Assembly (NCBI GenBank): GCA_030581615.1
Contig: JAKTTT010000099.1
Span: 1-49,421, forward strand
Source: Alloascoidea africana
Lineage: Eukaryota > Ascomycota > Alloascoideomycetes > Alloascoideales > Alloascoideaceae
Direction of reading: 5' to 3'
Length of the DNA stretch: 49,421 bases
A model generated the notes under the pieces. That model was not told the origin of the DNA and did not search any database. It saw only the letters and a program-made list of their open reading frames with translations. The translations under genes and the position numbers were made by a program. This document shows positions 30,586-41,027 of this stretch, one piece after another (the first letter of the stretch is position 1; each line of letters begins with the position of its first letter).

Positions 30586-32832
30586 ATGGCAAGCTCTAAG
30601 CGAAAGGCGGCCGCAGCCTCTCCCCAAGCAGCGATGAAGCGCTCACGTAGAGCCTCACAGCCAGACAAGGTGAGTTACTGGTCCCCCCCCCTCATGACAA
30701 CGAACGATGAACGAGGCCTGATATCTGATAACTCTGTTCCACCCACTCCCGTTATCATACTATCTGAATATGCTCTAACCTGATAATTATAAATTCTTTT
30801 AGTCTATAAGCCAGCTTCTTTCCCCTGTAATTGACATTGTGAAGAATCTATCTGATGGGTATATATTTTTCCAACTCTCTAGACTCGATCGTTTCCCTCA
30901 ATTAGCTATCTAACGTTTCAAAACAGTACAAGACCGATAGTTAAAGAATTCCTGAGACTTCCAAGCAAAAAGCTTTACCCAGATTACTATGTACGGATCC
31001 AGCAGCCCATTTCCATAGCGGAGATACAAAAGAAGTTAAATAGTGGGCAGTACAACACGACGAATGAGTTTTTGGATGACTTTAAACTCATGTCTACAAA
31101 CGCGTCCACCTACAATGATCCACAAAGCTTGATTGCCCTAGACGCGGAGAAAATTTACAAGTTTGTTAAGGATCAAATTAAGGAGCTCCAACCAGTGACT
31201 TCTGGTGGTACACACCATAAGAAGTCTGAACGTGAACGCGAACATGAACAAGAAGAGCAGACTTCTACATCGTCAAAGGTATCGCCAGATGAGACCAAAA
31301 AGCGATCGGCTTTCAAATCAGTAATAGATCAACTTGTAAAGCACAAGGAAGCCGGATATGCAATCAGTGAGATGTTTATGGACGAGCCTAGCAAAAAAGA
31401 CTATGCAGATTACTATCAAATCGTAAAGAATGTAATGTCTTTCAACCAAGTTTACAAAAAAATCGACAAGGGCGAGTTTAAAACAATTGCGCAGTTTGAA
31501 GAAACGACAAAGCTGATTTTTTCCAATGCTCAGTTGTACAATATGAGTGGCAGTTACATCTATACCTGTTCGCAAACTTTAGAGAAGATGTTTAATCAGA
31601 AACTTACAAAGTTACGGAAACAACACCCAGAATGGAATACAACAGAACCGAAAGAGAGCGTAGAAGAACCAATTGGTCACCATAAAAAGCCAAAGGGGAA
31701 AAAATCGTCTAGCATAAAGCTGAGACTGCATCCTGGTTCTAAATCGCCAGAGGCGAGCAGCACTGGCTCCAGTACGTCCACCACTACTCCAAAGATAAAG
31801 CTAAAACTGAGACCAACAAGAGCTATTACTGTCAAAGCACAGGAACCTAAGGAAGAAGAGACAGAAACTTATGAACGGGAAATACAAGAGGAGTCTGAGG
31901 CTGCTCCTAAAGAATCTTCTAAACCAGATCTAACGTCCCATGAGGAGGCTGTGGAAGAGAACGAGTATAAAGAAGACAACGACGATGAACCGATCACGCC
32001 ACGACGAAGAAAGTCCGAGAGAAGAGATAGGAGAAAGAGGCAAAGCCTTGCTCTTGAACAGAGGAATACGCAGGTTAAAGACAAAACCCCTGAGGTTGAA
32101 CCAGCATCTGCAAAATTGCCAGAAGATGAGACAAATGATATTGCTGTTGAACTCATTAAGGAGACTGCTGCAAATGTCAAAGAGGAGAAGGAATATGGAC
32201 AAGAAGAGGTTGCCGGTAATGATGATGAAGAAAAAGAGCCAAAAGAAGAAGATCCTGTTGTGGAAACGAAGCCAGTTGAAGAAGAGCCACTTTCAGCCAA
32301 CAAAAGAGAGCCACATAAGACAGCTGCAGATGCCTATATCCAAGAGATTAGTATAACGTCCACGAGACCTGTATCAAAGCCCCCAAAGGTGACGGACGCA
32401 GATCGAAGTCTGTCAGTGCCAATACAGGATCTATTTGAGTATAGATTCGAAGCCAACGACTACATTGTACAGTCGTATGCCCTTTCAGCAAATGCCCGTA
32501 ACCGAGTGGTCAACATTTACATCTCGCTGAACGAGTCTCTACTGTCACGGCCTTACAACCTGGTCCTCTCGGTGAACCAGGAACGTGTGAATCCATTGCC
32601 CAATTACCAGTTCAAGGAAGGTGGTGACCCTGCGGCAAGTTTGAAAGTCCGCTACGAGATTCGCTTAAACTCTGGTCTCAACATGGTGGACTGTCTAATC
32701 CAAGTCGCACCGCCGATACACAGAGGCGCTTCGCTCCCAGTTCGACAAACGGTCCAGCACAATCTCCAAAACTTTGAAGGTGCTGGGAGTAAGTTTGAAA
32801 AGTCCACCTTCTGGATTCACAACCTTGGATAG
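30586..32832 (+). CDS. RSC4: RSC chromatin-remodelling subunit, Rsc4-like, tandem bromodomains
   Basis: Three exons: 30586-30669, 30803-30858 and 30927-32832. The introns are 133 and 68 bp, phases 0 and 2, the second with a TCTAACG branch point. The product is 681 residues. A short basic N-terminus (SSKRKAAAASPQ...KRSRRAS) leads into bromodomain 1 (about 37-120, with LYPDYYVRIQQPIS and the acetyl-lysine Asn region STNASTYNDP). Bromodomain 2 spans about 175-265 (KKDYADYYQIVKNVMSF, NAQLYNMSGSYIY). A long Lys/Glu-rich middle follows, and a folded C-terminal domain from about 500 to the end. Tandem bromodomains without a BAH domain, plus this C-terminal part, point to Rsc4, which reads acetylated histone H3 for RSC. 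The ATG at 30586 opens exon 1 in frame. Confidence 0.85.
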
Positions 32833-33143
32833 CCCTTTTTGCAATTGTTGTACTCTATAAAATATGCCTTCTACCTTGTGTTACGTCAGCCGTTACATAA
32901 CCTCGCGTCATGCGAATCTGCCAGCCTTGTGCATGGCTCCTTCCCAATGTTTTTAATACCAGCTGTGTATCTGTATATCTGTCTGTACTCTTCTTAGACT
33001 ATTTTGATCCGCCTTACGCTAATACAGTTCTTTCGTGTGTCAAATTTTTCTTTTTTTCTTTCCCTTCACAAACCTTGGCTTATTATTTCTTCTCTGACAG
33101 CTTGTAATCGAGGTGGGATACCAGTTTGCCAACATCCCGCCAA
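32833..33143. promoter_or_regulatory. RSC4 to kinesin spacer
   Basis: About 310 bp in tandem orientation, with T-rich runs near 33040-33070 and no separate gene. It must hold the RSC4-like terminator and the kinesin promoter. Confidence 0.5.
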
Positions 33144-36100
33144 ATGTCTTCTGGTTGGAGAAGATCGCATTCCGCGGCAAGCACGCCATCTAGGAGATAT
33201 GATTTAGGCCAAGGCCCTGGAACAACTGGAAGGGAAACTCCAGAGGCAGGGACCCATTTTCGAGCCGTCTCGGAGACCCCAAGGTTAAATTCCTCTGCAA
33301 AGAAAACGAATGGTTCAGCTTCTTCACCTTTGCCTTCAGCTGCTGGATCATCTGCAAACCATATCAAGGTCATCGCAAGGTTCAGGCCCCAGAATGATAT
33401 GGAGCTGGCTTCGGGAGGGGACTCTGTTATTGAGTTTGTATCCAAGGACACTTGCAAATTCAGGAACAGTGATTTCTCTGGGGGTTTTACTTTTGACAGA
33501 GTTTTTGGACCAGAATGCGAACAGAGAGAGATTTTTGATTTCTCTATAAAAGAGACTGTTGATGATCTGTTACAGGGTTACAATGGAACAGTTTTCGCAT
33601 ATGGCCAAACTGGCTCTGGTAAGTCCTACACCATGATGGGATCAGACATTGATGACCGTGCGAAAAGAGGAATAATACCAAGAATTGTGAACCAGATATT
33701 TGATTCTATCCAGAGCAGTCCCCAGAACATTGAGTATATTGTTGCCGTTAGTTACATGGAAATCTACATGGAACGAATTCGTGATTTACTCAAACCCACA
33801 AGCAACAATTTGCCCATCCATGAGGACAAGACTCACGGAATCTATGTAAAAGGTCTCTCCGAGGTTTATGTTGCCAGCAAAGCTGAGGTGTACCAAGTGA
33901 TGCGCCAAGGCGGTAAAGCGAGAGCAGTTGCTGCCACCAATATGAACCAGGAATCATCTCGGTCCCATTCCATATTTCTCATCGATGTCTCGCAGAAAAA
34001 CGTGGATACGGGGAACGTCAAATCGGGAAGGCTTTTTCTTGTGGATCTTGCTGGATCGGAGAAAGTGGGCAAGACCAAAGCATCAGGACAGACTTTGGAA
34101 GAGGCGAAAAAAATCAACAAATCGCTTTCTGCTTTGGGGATGGTGATTAATGCCTTGACAGATGGAAAGTCCACACATATCCCTTATCGAGACTCAAAGT
34201 TGACTAGAATATTGCAAGAGTCACTTGGAGGAAATTCGAGAACTTCGCTGATTGTAAACTGTTCACCTGCACGTTACAATGATCAAGAGACACTATCTAC
34301 GCTTCGCTTTGGACAGCGAGCAAAGAAGATCCAGAACAAGGCGAAGATTAACACAGAACTATCACCAGCGGAACTTCGCAGATTGGTCAAGATTGCAAGA
34401 CAGCAGAACGATTCGTATCTATCACACATTACAAATTTGGAGAATGAAATACAGGCGTGGAGGAAAGGCGACCCACCAAACTCAGATTCTTGGGTTGTGC
34501 TCACGGGAGGTCCAAAGCCTGAAAAAAACAATGGTAACTCCACTGGTCGGGTGGATAATAACCCTGGTAGTGTTCGATCACTTAGGTCAAATTCGAGTAG
34601 GCAGCTTAGCTCACCATCATCACGGTCTCAAACACCTTCGATGAAAGCTAAGAAACAAAGCCTTCTGAATTCCTTAACTCCTGATCGATTGGAAGATGAG
34701 ATTTTAAAGCGTGAAAACGACTTTGAAGACTACATCGCGGAGAAAGATGAGACAATCATGCACTTGGAGGATAGAATATTCATGCTGGAAAAGGAGCTCA
34801 AAGCACTTCGCAGCGGCTCTGAATCTGCCAACGTAAGTCTTTTTAGTTTGCACTTTTTTTTTTTTTCAAATCTTTACTAACCAGAAGCTGTTCTTTTTCA
34901 GTCCATTATGGCCAAGTACGAAACTATAAAGACTCAGTTGGATAAAGCACTGTACGACATAGAAGAGTTGAATTTAAACAATGTACGGTTGGAAGAAATG
35001 AATAAGCACCTTTCTAAAGATGCAGAGAGTAGTAAAAGTCTTGTTACAAAACTTCAAGCAGAACAGGCCAATATATCGATTGGGATTGGGGTGGGGAACG
35101 GGAGGCCTGACTGTGACACTACCAAAGATGGGATATCTGAGCTTCGGGGAACAATCGATAAACTTATTGCGACAAGAGACAAAAGCAACGAGTCAAAAGT
35201 CGCAATTCAGGCACTACAGCAAAGGCTCAACAGTGTCGACAACGTCATCAGTAGAGACGTGGGCCTCGTTGAATCGTTTCGAGTCCTCAACGTCAATGAC
35301 TCTGGGAACGATCTCGATTCGCGAGATGGCCATGCTGAATCTAACAGAGCGCCGGATTCTTTGCTTGGAACTTCTCAAACGTGTTCAATACGTGCGCCTT
35401 CTCCGCGCCTGTATCTGCAAGCAGAAAGGCTGGAAAAACTACAGAGGCTTTACGACAGCGCAGCTGAAGTTGGTTCCCTTCCTGCTGAAGAATTGGAAAC
35501 TCTCAAACAGCTAGTTTCCGATCTGAAATCTGCTAGTACAGAATTGCCGGACGAGCAGAGTAAGGATGAAATTATATCACAGTTACAAAACAATTTGAAA
35601 CAAACTGTTGAATTGAAAAACAAGATCATTAGAGATCTCAACCTTCAATGCGAGAAGTACGCCTCTTTGCAACTGGAGGTGGAAGAAGCGCGCGAAGGTA
35701 AGGAGTTTGCCGCGCACCAGGACGTCAGTAACAAACACCAACGAAAGAGAATGTTTTTCCTTGAGAAGAATCTCGAGCAACTTAGTATTGTGCAGCAGCA
35801 ACTCGTGGACCAGAATGCAGCATTGCAAAAGGATATTAGTCTATCCCAGCGGATTCTGAACAAGAGAAACGAGAGAATAAAGAGCTTGGAGGCCATGCTT
35901 GTTGAAAGTCAACGTCATTTGTATAAAGAAAGCCAGAGTTATGAGCAAAAATACGATTTCTTGAAATCCAAGTTTGAGCAAGTTAAGAATGCGATTTCGG
36001 GAAGAAGCTCTGGTTTGGATAGCGAGTCGTATGAGATGAACTCACTTATGAATGACGGCAAAACTAGCGAGGCATATAGCCCTTACGGCGGCAGCGATAC

Positions 36101-36560
36101 CGAGGTTGACGATCGCGTAAGTTTCAACTTGAGGATTGTCAAGCCTCTTCGCGGCGGCGGGAGCACGAAACTCGGGGAAGATGACGAAGATTACAAGAAT
36201 TTATCAGTCGGTGGAGCCGAGTCTGATCTTCGCTCCCCACTCTCGCCGCATTTCATCAGCTCAGTGAATGACTCTACTTTGACTAGTGCTCCACGAGTTG
36301 CCGTAAATTCGCTTAATTCTATATCAGCCGAATCACCGAGAGTGGTTGGTGCTAGTCCTTGCACCTCCAGTCCTTCAAAGAGTCGACCCACTAGCTTTCT
36401 TGGAAGCCTTGTAAGCGGTATTGGAGGTAGCAGTAGCCCGCAAAGTGCTGTTGTTGCTGCTGCTAGTACTAGTGCACCAGCAGAATCGGGAAGCTCTTCT
36501 GTCCCAGATTCCCCTTCAGGATTCTGGGGACGAAACATTTCTAAACTCACTAACAGTTGA
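33144..36560 (+). CDS. Conventional kinesin (kinesin-1) heavy chain
   Basis: Two exons, 33144-34832 and 34902-36560. The 69-bp phase-0 intron has GTAAGT and a TTACTAAC branch point. The product is 1115 residues. The motor domain covers about 75-405: IKVIARFRPQN, P-loop GQTGSGKS at 154-161, NMNQESSRSHSIF (switch I), LVDLAGSEK (switch II), and LRFGQRAKKIQNKAKIN at the neck. The neck and stalk are coiled coil (about 420-880). Near residue 974 the sequence RIVKPLRGGG corresponds to the autoinhibitory IAK tail motif of fungal and animal kinesin-1. It should be a plus-end microtubule transporter of vesicles or organelles. S. cerevisiae lacks this class. The tail beyond 1000 is Ser/Pro/Ala-rich. The start is ATG 33144, since the upstream in-frame codon is TTG. 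Confidence 0.94.
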
Positions 36561-36976
36561 TGCCGGATTTAGGGAGATCTAAAAGGCTGTTTTACTGCGC
36601 AAGAATGATTTAAGCGTTTTTTTTTTATTGCTTTATCTGATGTCCTTTTTTTATGTTTGGTTAATTTGATAATTGATTATAGCTTGGGTAGATAATGGCA
36701 ACAATAACAGTAAACGATGTTTGAACTCATTCCTGTAGATATCCAGATGGATAATAGGAATTTCAGTCTCATTTTTAAATTAATTGACAAGAATGCAGAA
36801 GGAATATTCACAAAATAGATGCTTAGCCCCGCACATAGCGTGCTTTTCAAAGGTAGTAGTACAAAATCAACAGTCGTGAAAATAGTTTATAAAGATTTGC
36901 AAACAAGACAAGATAAAAAACCAAAAGAAAAAAAAATGTGTGAATAAAAAAGAGGAAAGAGAAAAGCCTATAGTCT
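36561..36976. other. Convergent 3' flanks of kinesin and NEM1
   Basis: About 415 bp of AT-rich sequence with several T- and A-runs (36617-36650, 36900-36960). No gene is seen. Confidence 0.6.
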
Positions 36977-38179
36977 TCAAGGCTCTCTGTCAAAAGCAGC
37001 ATCCCCCATCTTGAGAGAAAGCATGGGTCTGACGTCGGTTGAGTAATACAGTCCATTCAGCAGAGGAATCAGGTGTAACAAATCTGAATCAGTTGGATCG
37101 TTGACCCATCCTGAAATTCGTATAGCATTATGGACATGATGCCTGTAACTAATAGGCGAGTCGTCAACAATGATTACCTGGGAGAGATCTGGCTCGATAA
37201 TGCTAATGTCTTTGATATATCCAACTCCAGGTTTGTGGATGCAATCATCTCTGTAAAACTTTTGAGAAAAGTAAGGCCTTTCCAGCTCGAGCCAGTCAAT
37301 CACTGGGTCGGCATATTCTTTAACAGAGGCAGTAAACAAAACTAGTTTGTACCATTTGGACACTTTTTTAAGGAACTCGTCACAGTATGGCCGTTTGTAT
37401 ACATAGTAAAGGGTTGCGAGGCTTTTGTTATCAAGCTTTACCTCAAACATGTGCACAGGTGACATCATCCTAGTGCCACGAGAGAAGGAGTGGACAAGGG
37501 TCTCATCGAGATCAAGAACCAGTGTTTTTTTGCGTTTAATTTTAGGATACAGTGTTCTTGGCGGTGACAGACTGAAATGCTTCGAGTGGAACGATATTGA
37601 CCTATGCTGTTTCTTAATGTATTGCTGTCTTTCTGATGTAGTAATAGGCGTGGCATCAGTCCTTTTGGCCACTTTCAAGGAAGGGTGTGTCAACAATGCC
37701 TCATTTGGGTCAGGATAAGAACATGAGGACAAACACACATTTTGGGGGGTAATTAATGGGCTTTGTTCGGATTGTGATTTGAGAAAACTTGGGAAAGAGA
37801 TGATAGAGGTCGACAGCCGCGATACCATGGTCCGCATAAGTTTGAATGGAGCGCATACCAACAGTGAGATGAGCTTGACGAGTTTACACGTCGCCAGAAA
37901 CGATAAGGTCAAGGGGCTGAGGATTGGTAGGCCAAAGGATGAAAATGATGCAAAAATGGACGAGGAGGAAGAGCATGAGGGAGAGCTGGCGGAGGAGGAA
38001 GAAGCACGAAGGTCTTGTTTCTGAGATTGGGATGGCGTTGTGGCAGATGGGGAGGTCTGGAGAAATGAGGACAATAGGCCCATGGTTTGTCTTTCCTGTT
38101 CCTCGCCTGTATCCGGGTTGGCGAGTCTGGCCTCCTCTGTGTCGCTCTTGCTCAAAGTAACCACCTGGATGGAGTTCAT
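36977..38179 (-). CDS. NEM1: Nem1 lipin phosphatase catalytic subunit
   Basis: From ATG 38179 this is 400 residues. Nem1, with Spo7, sits in the ER/nuclear envelope and dephosphorylates the lipin Pah1, which controls triacylglycerol synthesis and nuclear membrane growth. A hydrophobic stretch near residues 75-120 (LSFLATCKLVKLISLLVCAPF) is the membrane segment. The HAD phosphatase domain follows with KTLVLDLDETLVHS (DxDx(T/V)), TLYYVYKRPYCDEFLKKVSKWY, LFTASVKEYADPVIDWLE, VGYIKDISI and VIIVDDSPISY. The ending STDVRPMLSLKMGDAAF is typical. The frame is open upstream, with in-frame ATGs at 38434 and 38557. I prefer 38179 because M-N-S/A is the usual Nem1 start and the upstream part is GC-rich low-complexity sequence, but this is not certain. 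Confidence 0.92.
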   Translation of the reverse strand: MNSIQVVTLSKSDTEEARLANPDTGEEQERQTMGLLSSFLQTSPSATTPSQSQKQDLRASSSSASSPSCSSSSSIFASFSSFGLPILSPLTLSFLATCKLVKLISLLVCAPFKLMRTMVSRLSTSIISFPSFLKSQSEQSPLITPQNVCLSSCSYPDPNEALLTHPSLKVAKRTDATPITTSERQQYIKKQHRSISFHSKHFSLSPPRTLYPKIKRKKTLVLDLDETLVHSFSRGTRMMSPVHMFEVKLDNKSLATLYYVYKRPYCDEFLKKVSKWYKLVLFTASVKEYADPVIDWLELERPYFSQKFYRDDCIHKPGVGYIKDISIIEPDLSQVIIVDDSPISYRHHVHNAIRISGWVNDPTDSDLLHLIPLLNGLYYSTDVRPMLSLKMGDAAFDREP

Positions 38180-38462
38180 TGGACTAGTCTGGGCCACCTG
38201 GGGGATGTTGTGGAAGATACGAAATGTGTTGGGACGGCGGTTTTTGGTGGAAATGCCCGATGAGCTGGTGCGGGTGTACGGGTGTGGTGTGTGGTGTGCT
38301 GGAGGATGGCGATGGCCCCGAAACTCGCACTCAGCTCTCTCCAGCGGCCGTGGGAGAAGGCAAAAGGGACGGAGAGGGAAGCAGTGGATCAGGCTGAGAA
38401 AGAGAGTGGCCCTGGCGGCTGTGGCGCTGTTCATTTCCTGCCGTAGCCATTTCGCAGGACTG

Positions 38463-38495
38463 GGACCTGGGGCCTGGGGCCTGGGGCCTGGGGAC
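38463..38495. repeat. Short GC-rich tandem repeat
   Basis: About four units of CCTGGGG/GGCCTGGGG in a row. On the minus strand these would encode Pro/Gly/Ala-rich residues if the longer NEM1 start were used, which argues that this is leader rather than coding sequence. Confidence 0.6.
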
Positions 38496-39202
38496 CGAGA
38501 AGCTGAAGGTCTCGCGCTCCAACCGCTTTCCTCATTCCAGTCCCGTAGCAGTACCATCTTTATATTCCGCCTCTTTTTTTCTTCATATTCGGGTGGACAT
38601 TCTTGATTAGTCCTATTTTCCTAGGAGGATTGCTCAAAAATGGAAACAGAGCGTAGTTACGCCCAGTGATTAGGGCCCGCGATGTTGACCAAAAAATGAG
38701 TTCCCCATCGCTTACTAGAGATCCCCAAGCGACGCTTTATAAATCTTTATAGAAAGGCATGTCTTTTCACACTCTTTGACCCTTGGCTTGCTCCCAGCCC
38801 AACTGTCTAGACACGAGACCTGCGATTGTGATTATAATGGTCGGCTAAGCCCAACTGTCGTAACCTAAACGCTTATTAAATTTGATTGAACTAATCATCG
38901 GTTACGGCGACAACTCCAATTTGGACACGCCAACAGCAAGATAGCTGGCCTCACGGGAAACCTTCTATTACCAGCCTCGCATCTTCAATCCAATCGACTC
39001 AGCATTCGGGCTCTTTGGGCCCTTGGGGCTCTTTTTCCACCGCCAGAGAGCCAGACCGGAGGTCAGGTGACTTGGGGCGCAGGGGTCTAGCGCAGGGCTG
39101 CATGGCTGCTCTCTGCTCTGGAGCCTCCATCGCTTTTCGTCCCGGTTCTTTCTTCTTCACTGGTGGCTGTTGTGACCTGGCGGCTCTATTCAAACGTAGT
39201 GG

Positions 39203-39389
39203 GTGAGTGTTTTGGGCCTCCTTTTGTTCCGCAAGTTCTGGGGCCGGTTCCTGCTACATGGCGGAAGCAGATGCCTCTTGGTGACGTGAGATGAGGCCCC
39301 AGTCGTCAGAGATTCATCCTCATCTCTTCCTCAAGGCCCGAGTGGATTATTAGAAAAGGATTGGGATCACTGACGGCATTCTTCTGTAG
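39203..39389 (+). other. Predicted intron in the ADE4 leader
   Basis: GTGAGT donor at 39203 and a CTGAC branch-like word near 39370. The TTCTGTAG acceptor ends at 39389, three bases before the ADE4 ATG. The 187-bp interval contains ATGs (near 39258 and 39290) that splicing would remove. Support is sequence-based only. Confidence 0.4.
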
Positions 39390-39392
39390 AAA

Positions 39393-41027
39393 ATGTGCGG
39401 AATTTTATGCCTTTGCCTAGCCGATTCCAACAAGCTAGTGTCCTCTGAACTGTTTGATGCCGCAATTTTTTTACAACACAGAGGCCAGGATGCAGCAGGC
39501 ATGGTCACCTCAAGCTCTCACGGCCGTTTATACCAGTGCAAAGGGAACGGGATGGCTCGCGATGTTTTCACACAATCCCGTTTGAATGGATTGGTTGGGA
39601 ACATGGGTCTGGTCCATCTGAGATACCCAACGGCTGGGTCCTCTGCCAGTTCGGAAGCCCAGCCCTTCTATGTCAATTCGCCATATGGCATCTGTCTCTC
39701 ACATAATGGTAATCTTGTGAATGCCCAGCAACTGAGAAAATACCTTGACGAATGTGTTCATAGGCATATAAATACAGATTCGGATTCTGAGCTGCTGATA
39801 AATGTATTTGCAAGCGAGCTGGAGAAGTATGGCAAATCTAGAGCCAACTTTGATGAGATTTTTCAAGCCCTCCAGGCCGTCTATCGAGAGTGTCGTGGTG
39901 CTTACGCCTGCACGGGGATGATTGCTGGATGTGCCTCTCTGGGCTTTAGAGACCCCCAGGGCATTCGACCTCTGCTAATTGGAGAAAGGCGCCATAAAAA
40001 TGGCTCCGTTGACTACATGCTTGCAAGTGAATCGGTGGTTCTGGAAGTGCATAGTTTTAAAAACATTAGAGATATCAGGCCTGGCGAAGCAGTCATCATC
40101 CCCCAAAATTCGCAAAAGCCCATATTTAGGCAAATTGTTGAGCCTCAGCGTTACACTCCCGATATTTTCGAGTTTGTATATTTTGCACGACCAGATTCGG
40201 TCCAGGATGGTATAAGCGTTTATCGATCTCGTATTAAAATGGGCGTTACGCTTGCAGATACAGTCGTTCAGTCTTTTGGCAGTAAGGAAAAGATGTTGCA
40301 GTCTATTGATGCCGTTATTCCTGTGCCCGACACTGCCAGGCATTCGGCATTAGAAGCCGCTGTAAGACTTGGGTTGCCGTATCGAGAGGGATTCATAAAA
40401 AATCGTTATGTTGGCCGAACATTTATAATGCCCGATCAAAAGCTTCGAAGATCCAGCGTGAGGCGGAAGCTTAATGCAATGACTGCCGAGTTCAAGAATA
40501 GAAATGTGCTTATTGTTGATGACAGCATAGTTAGAGGCACCACATCTAAAGAAATTGTAAAAATGGCAAAAGACGCAGGTGCAAAAAATGTGTATTTTGC
40601 GTCATGTTCACCACCAATCCGATATAATCATATTTATGGAATCGACCTGGCAGACTCAAAAGCGCTCGTTGCTTTTAATAGAACAAGTGAAGAAATTGCG
40701 AAAGAGATTGGTGCTGAAAAGGTGATTTACCAAAAGTTGAAAGATCTAATTGCCAGTTGTCTCCCTGAAAACAAGTCCATAACAGAGTTTGAGGTAGGTG
40801 TTTTCACAGGCACCTATGTAACTGGAGATGAAAACCTATACCTAGAGGAAACGGCAAGAATTAGAGCGCTTAATGGGAGAATCAAAGAACAAAACGAGAG
40901 ATGTAAGCCAAATAATCTCGTTGTTGATTTGAGCAACATTCCAAAGGTTCCAAAGGCTCAAGTTGATAGTGGACTAAGCAATCGCGAAGATTGTTTTTTA
41001 GTTCAAGCTCAAGAAATAAATGAGTAA
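39393..41027 (+). CDS. ADE4: Amidophosphoribosyltransferase (first step of purine synthesis)
   Basis: An intron-free protein of 544 residues. It converts PRPP and glutamine to phosphoribosylamine, the committed step of de novo purine synthesis in the cytosol. Cys2 in M-C-G-I-L-C is the N-terminal nucleophile of the glutaminase half (no propeptide). HLRYPTAGSSASSEAQPFYV, SHNGNLVN and NTDSDSELLINVF are the glutaminase motifs. The phosphoribosyltransferase half has VIPVPDTARHSALEAA, REGFIKNRYVGRTFI, and the PRPP-binding loop VLIVDDSIVRGTTSKEIV. CTG codons stand at Leu positions conserved with S. cerevisiae (HLRYP, SELL). This is good evidence that CUG is not read as serine here. A feedback-regulatory nucleotide site is expected but not visible as a short motif. 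Confidence 0.97.
   Translation: MCGILCLCLADSNKLVSSELFDAAIFLQHRGQDAAGMVTSSSHGRLYQCKGNGMARDVFTQSRLNGLVGNMGLVHLRYPTAGSSASSEAQPFYVNSPYGICLSHNGNLVNAQQLRKYLDECVHRHINTDSDSELLINVFASELEKYGKSRANFDEIFQALQAVYRECRGAYACTGMIAGCASLGFRDPQGIRPLLIGERRHKNGSVDYMLASESVVLEVHSFKNIRDIRPGEAVIIPQNSQKPIFRQIVEPQRYTPDIFEFVYFARPDSVQDGISVYRSRIKMGVTLADTVVQSFGSKEKMLQSIDAVIPVPDTARHSALEAAVRLGLPYREGFIKNRYVGRTFIMPDQKLRRSSVRRKLNAMTAEFKNRNVLIVDDSIVRGTTSKEIVKMAKDAGAKNVYFASCSPPIRYNHIYGIDLADSKALVAFNRTSEEIAKEIGAEKVIYQKLKDLIASCLPENKSITEFEVGVFTGTYVTGDENLYLEETARIRALNGRIKEQNERCKPNNLVVDLSNIPKVPKAQVDSGLSNREDCFLVQAQEINE

Larger units (their letters stand above)
38180..39392. promoter_or_regulatory. Divergent promoter region of NEM1 and ADE4
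   Basis: About 1.2 kb. Moving right, it holds the possible NEM1 leader with a tandem GGCCTGG-type repeat (about 38463-38495) and a minus-strand TATA (38558-38564). GGGCCC occurs at 38673 and 39017, with plus-strand TTTATAAAT near 38733-38741. The word GCCCAACTGTC is repeated twice (about 38796 and 38848), and the ADE4 leader with a probable intron lies at the right end. Confidence 0.5.

Noticed and set aside
33126-33143. Longer kinesin N-terminus from 33126
   Set aside because: The codon at 33126 is TTG. The first in-frame ATG is 33144, which gives a normal start.
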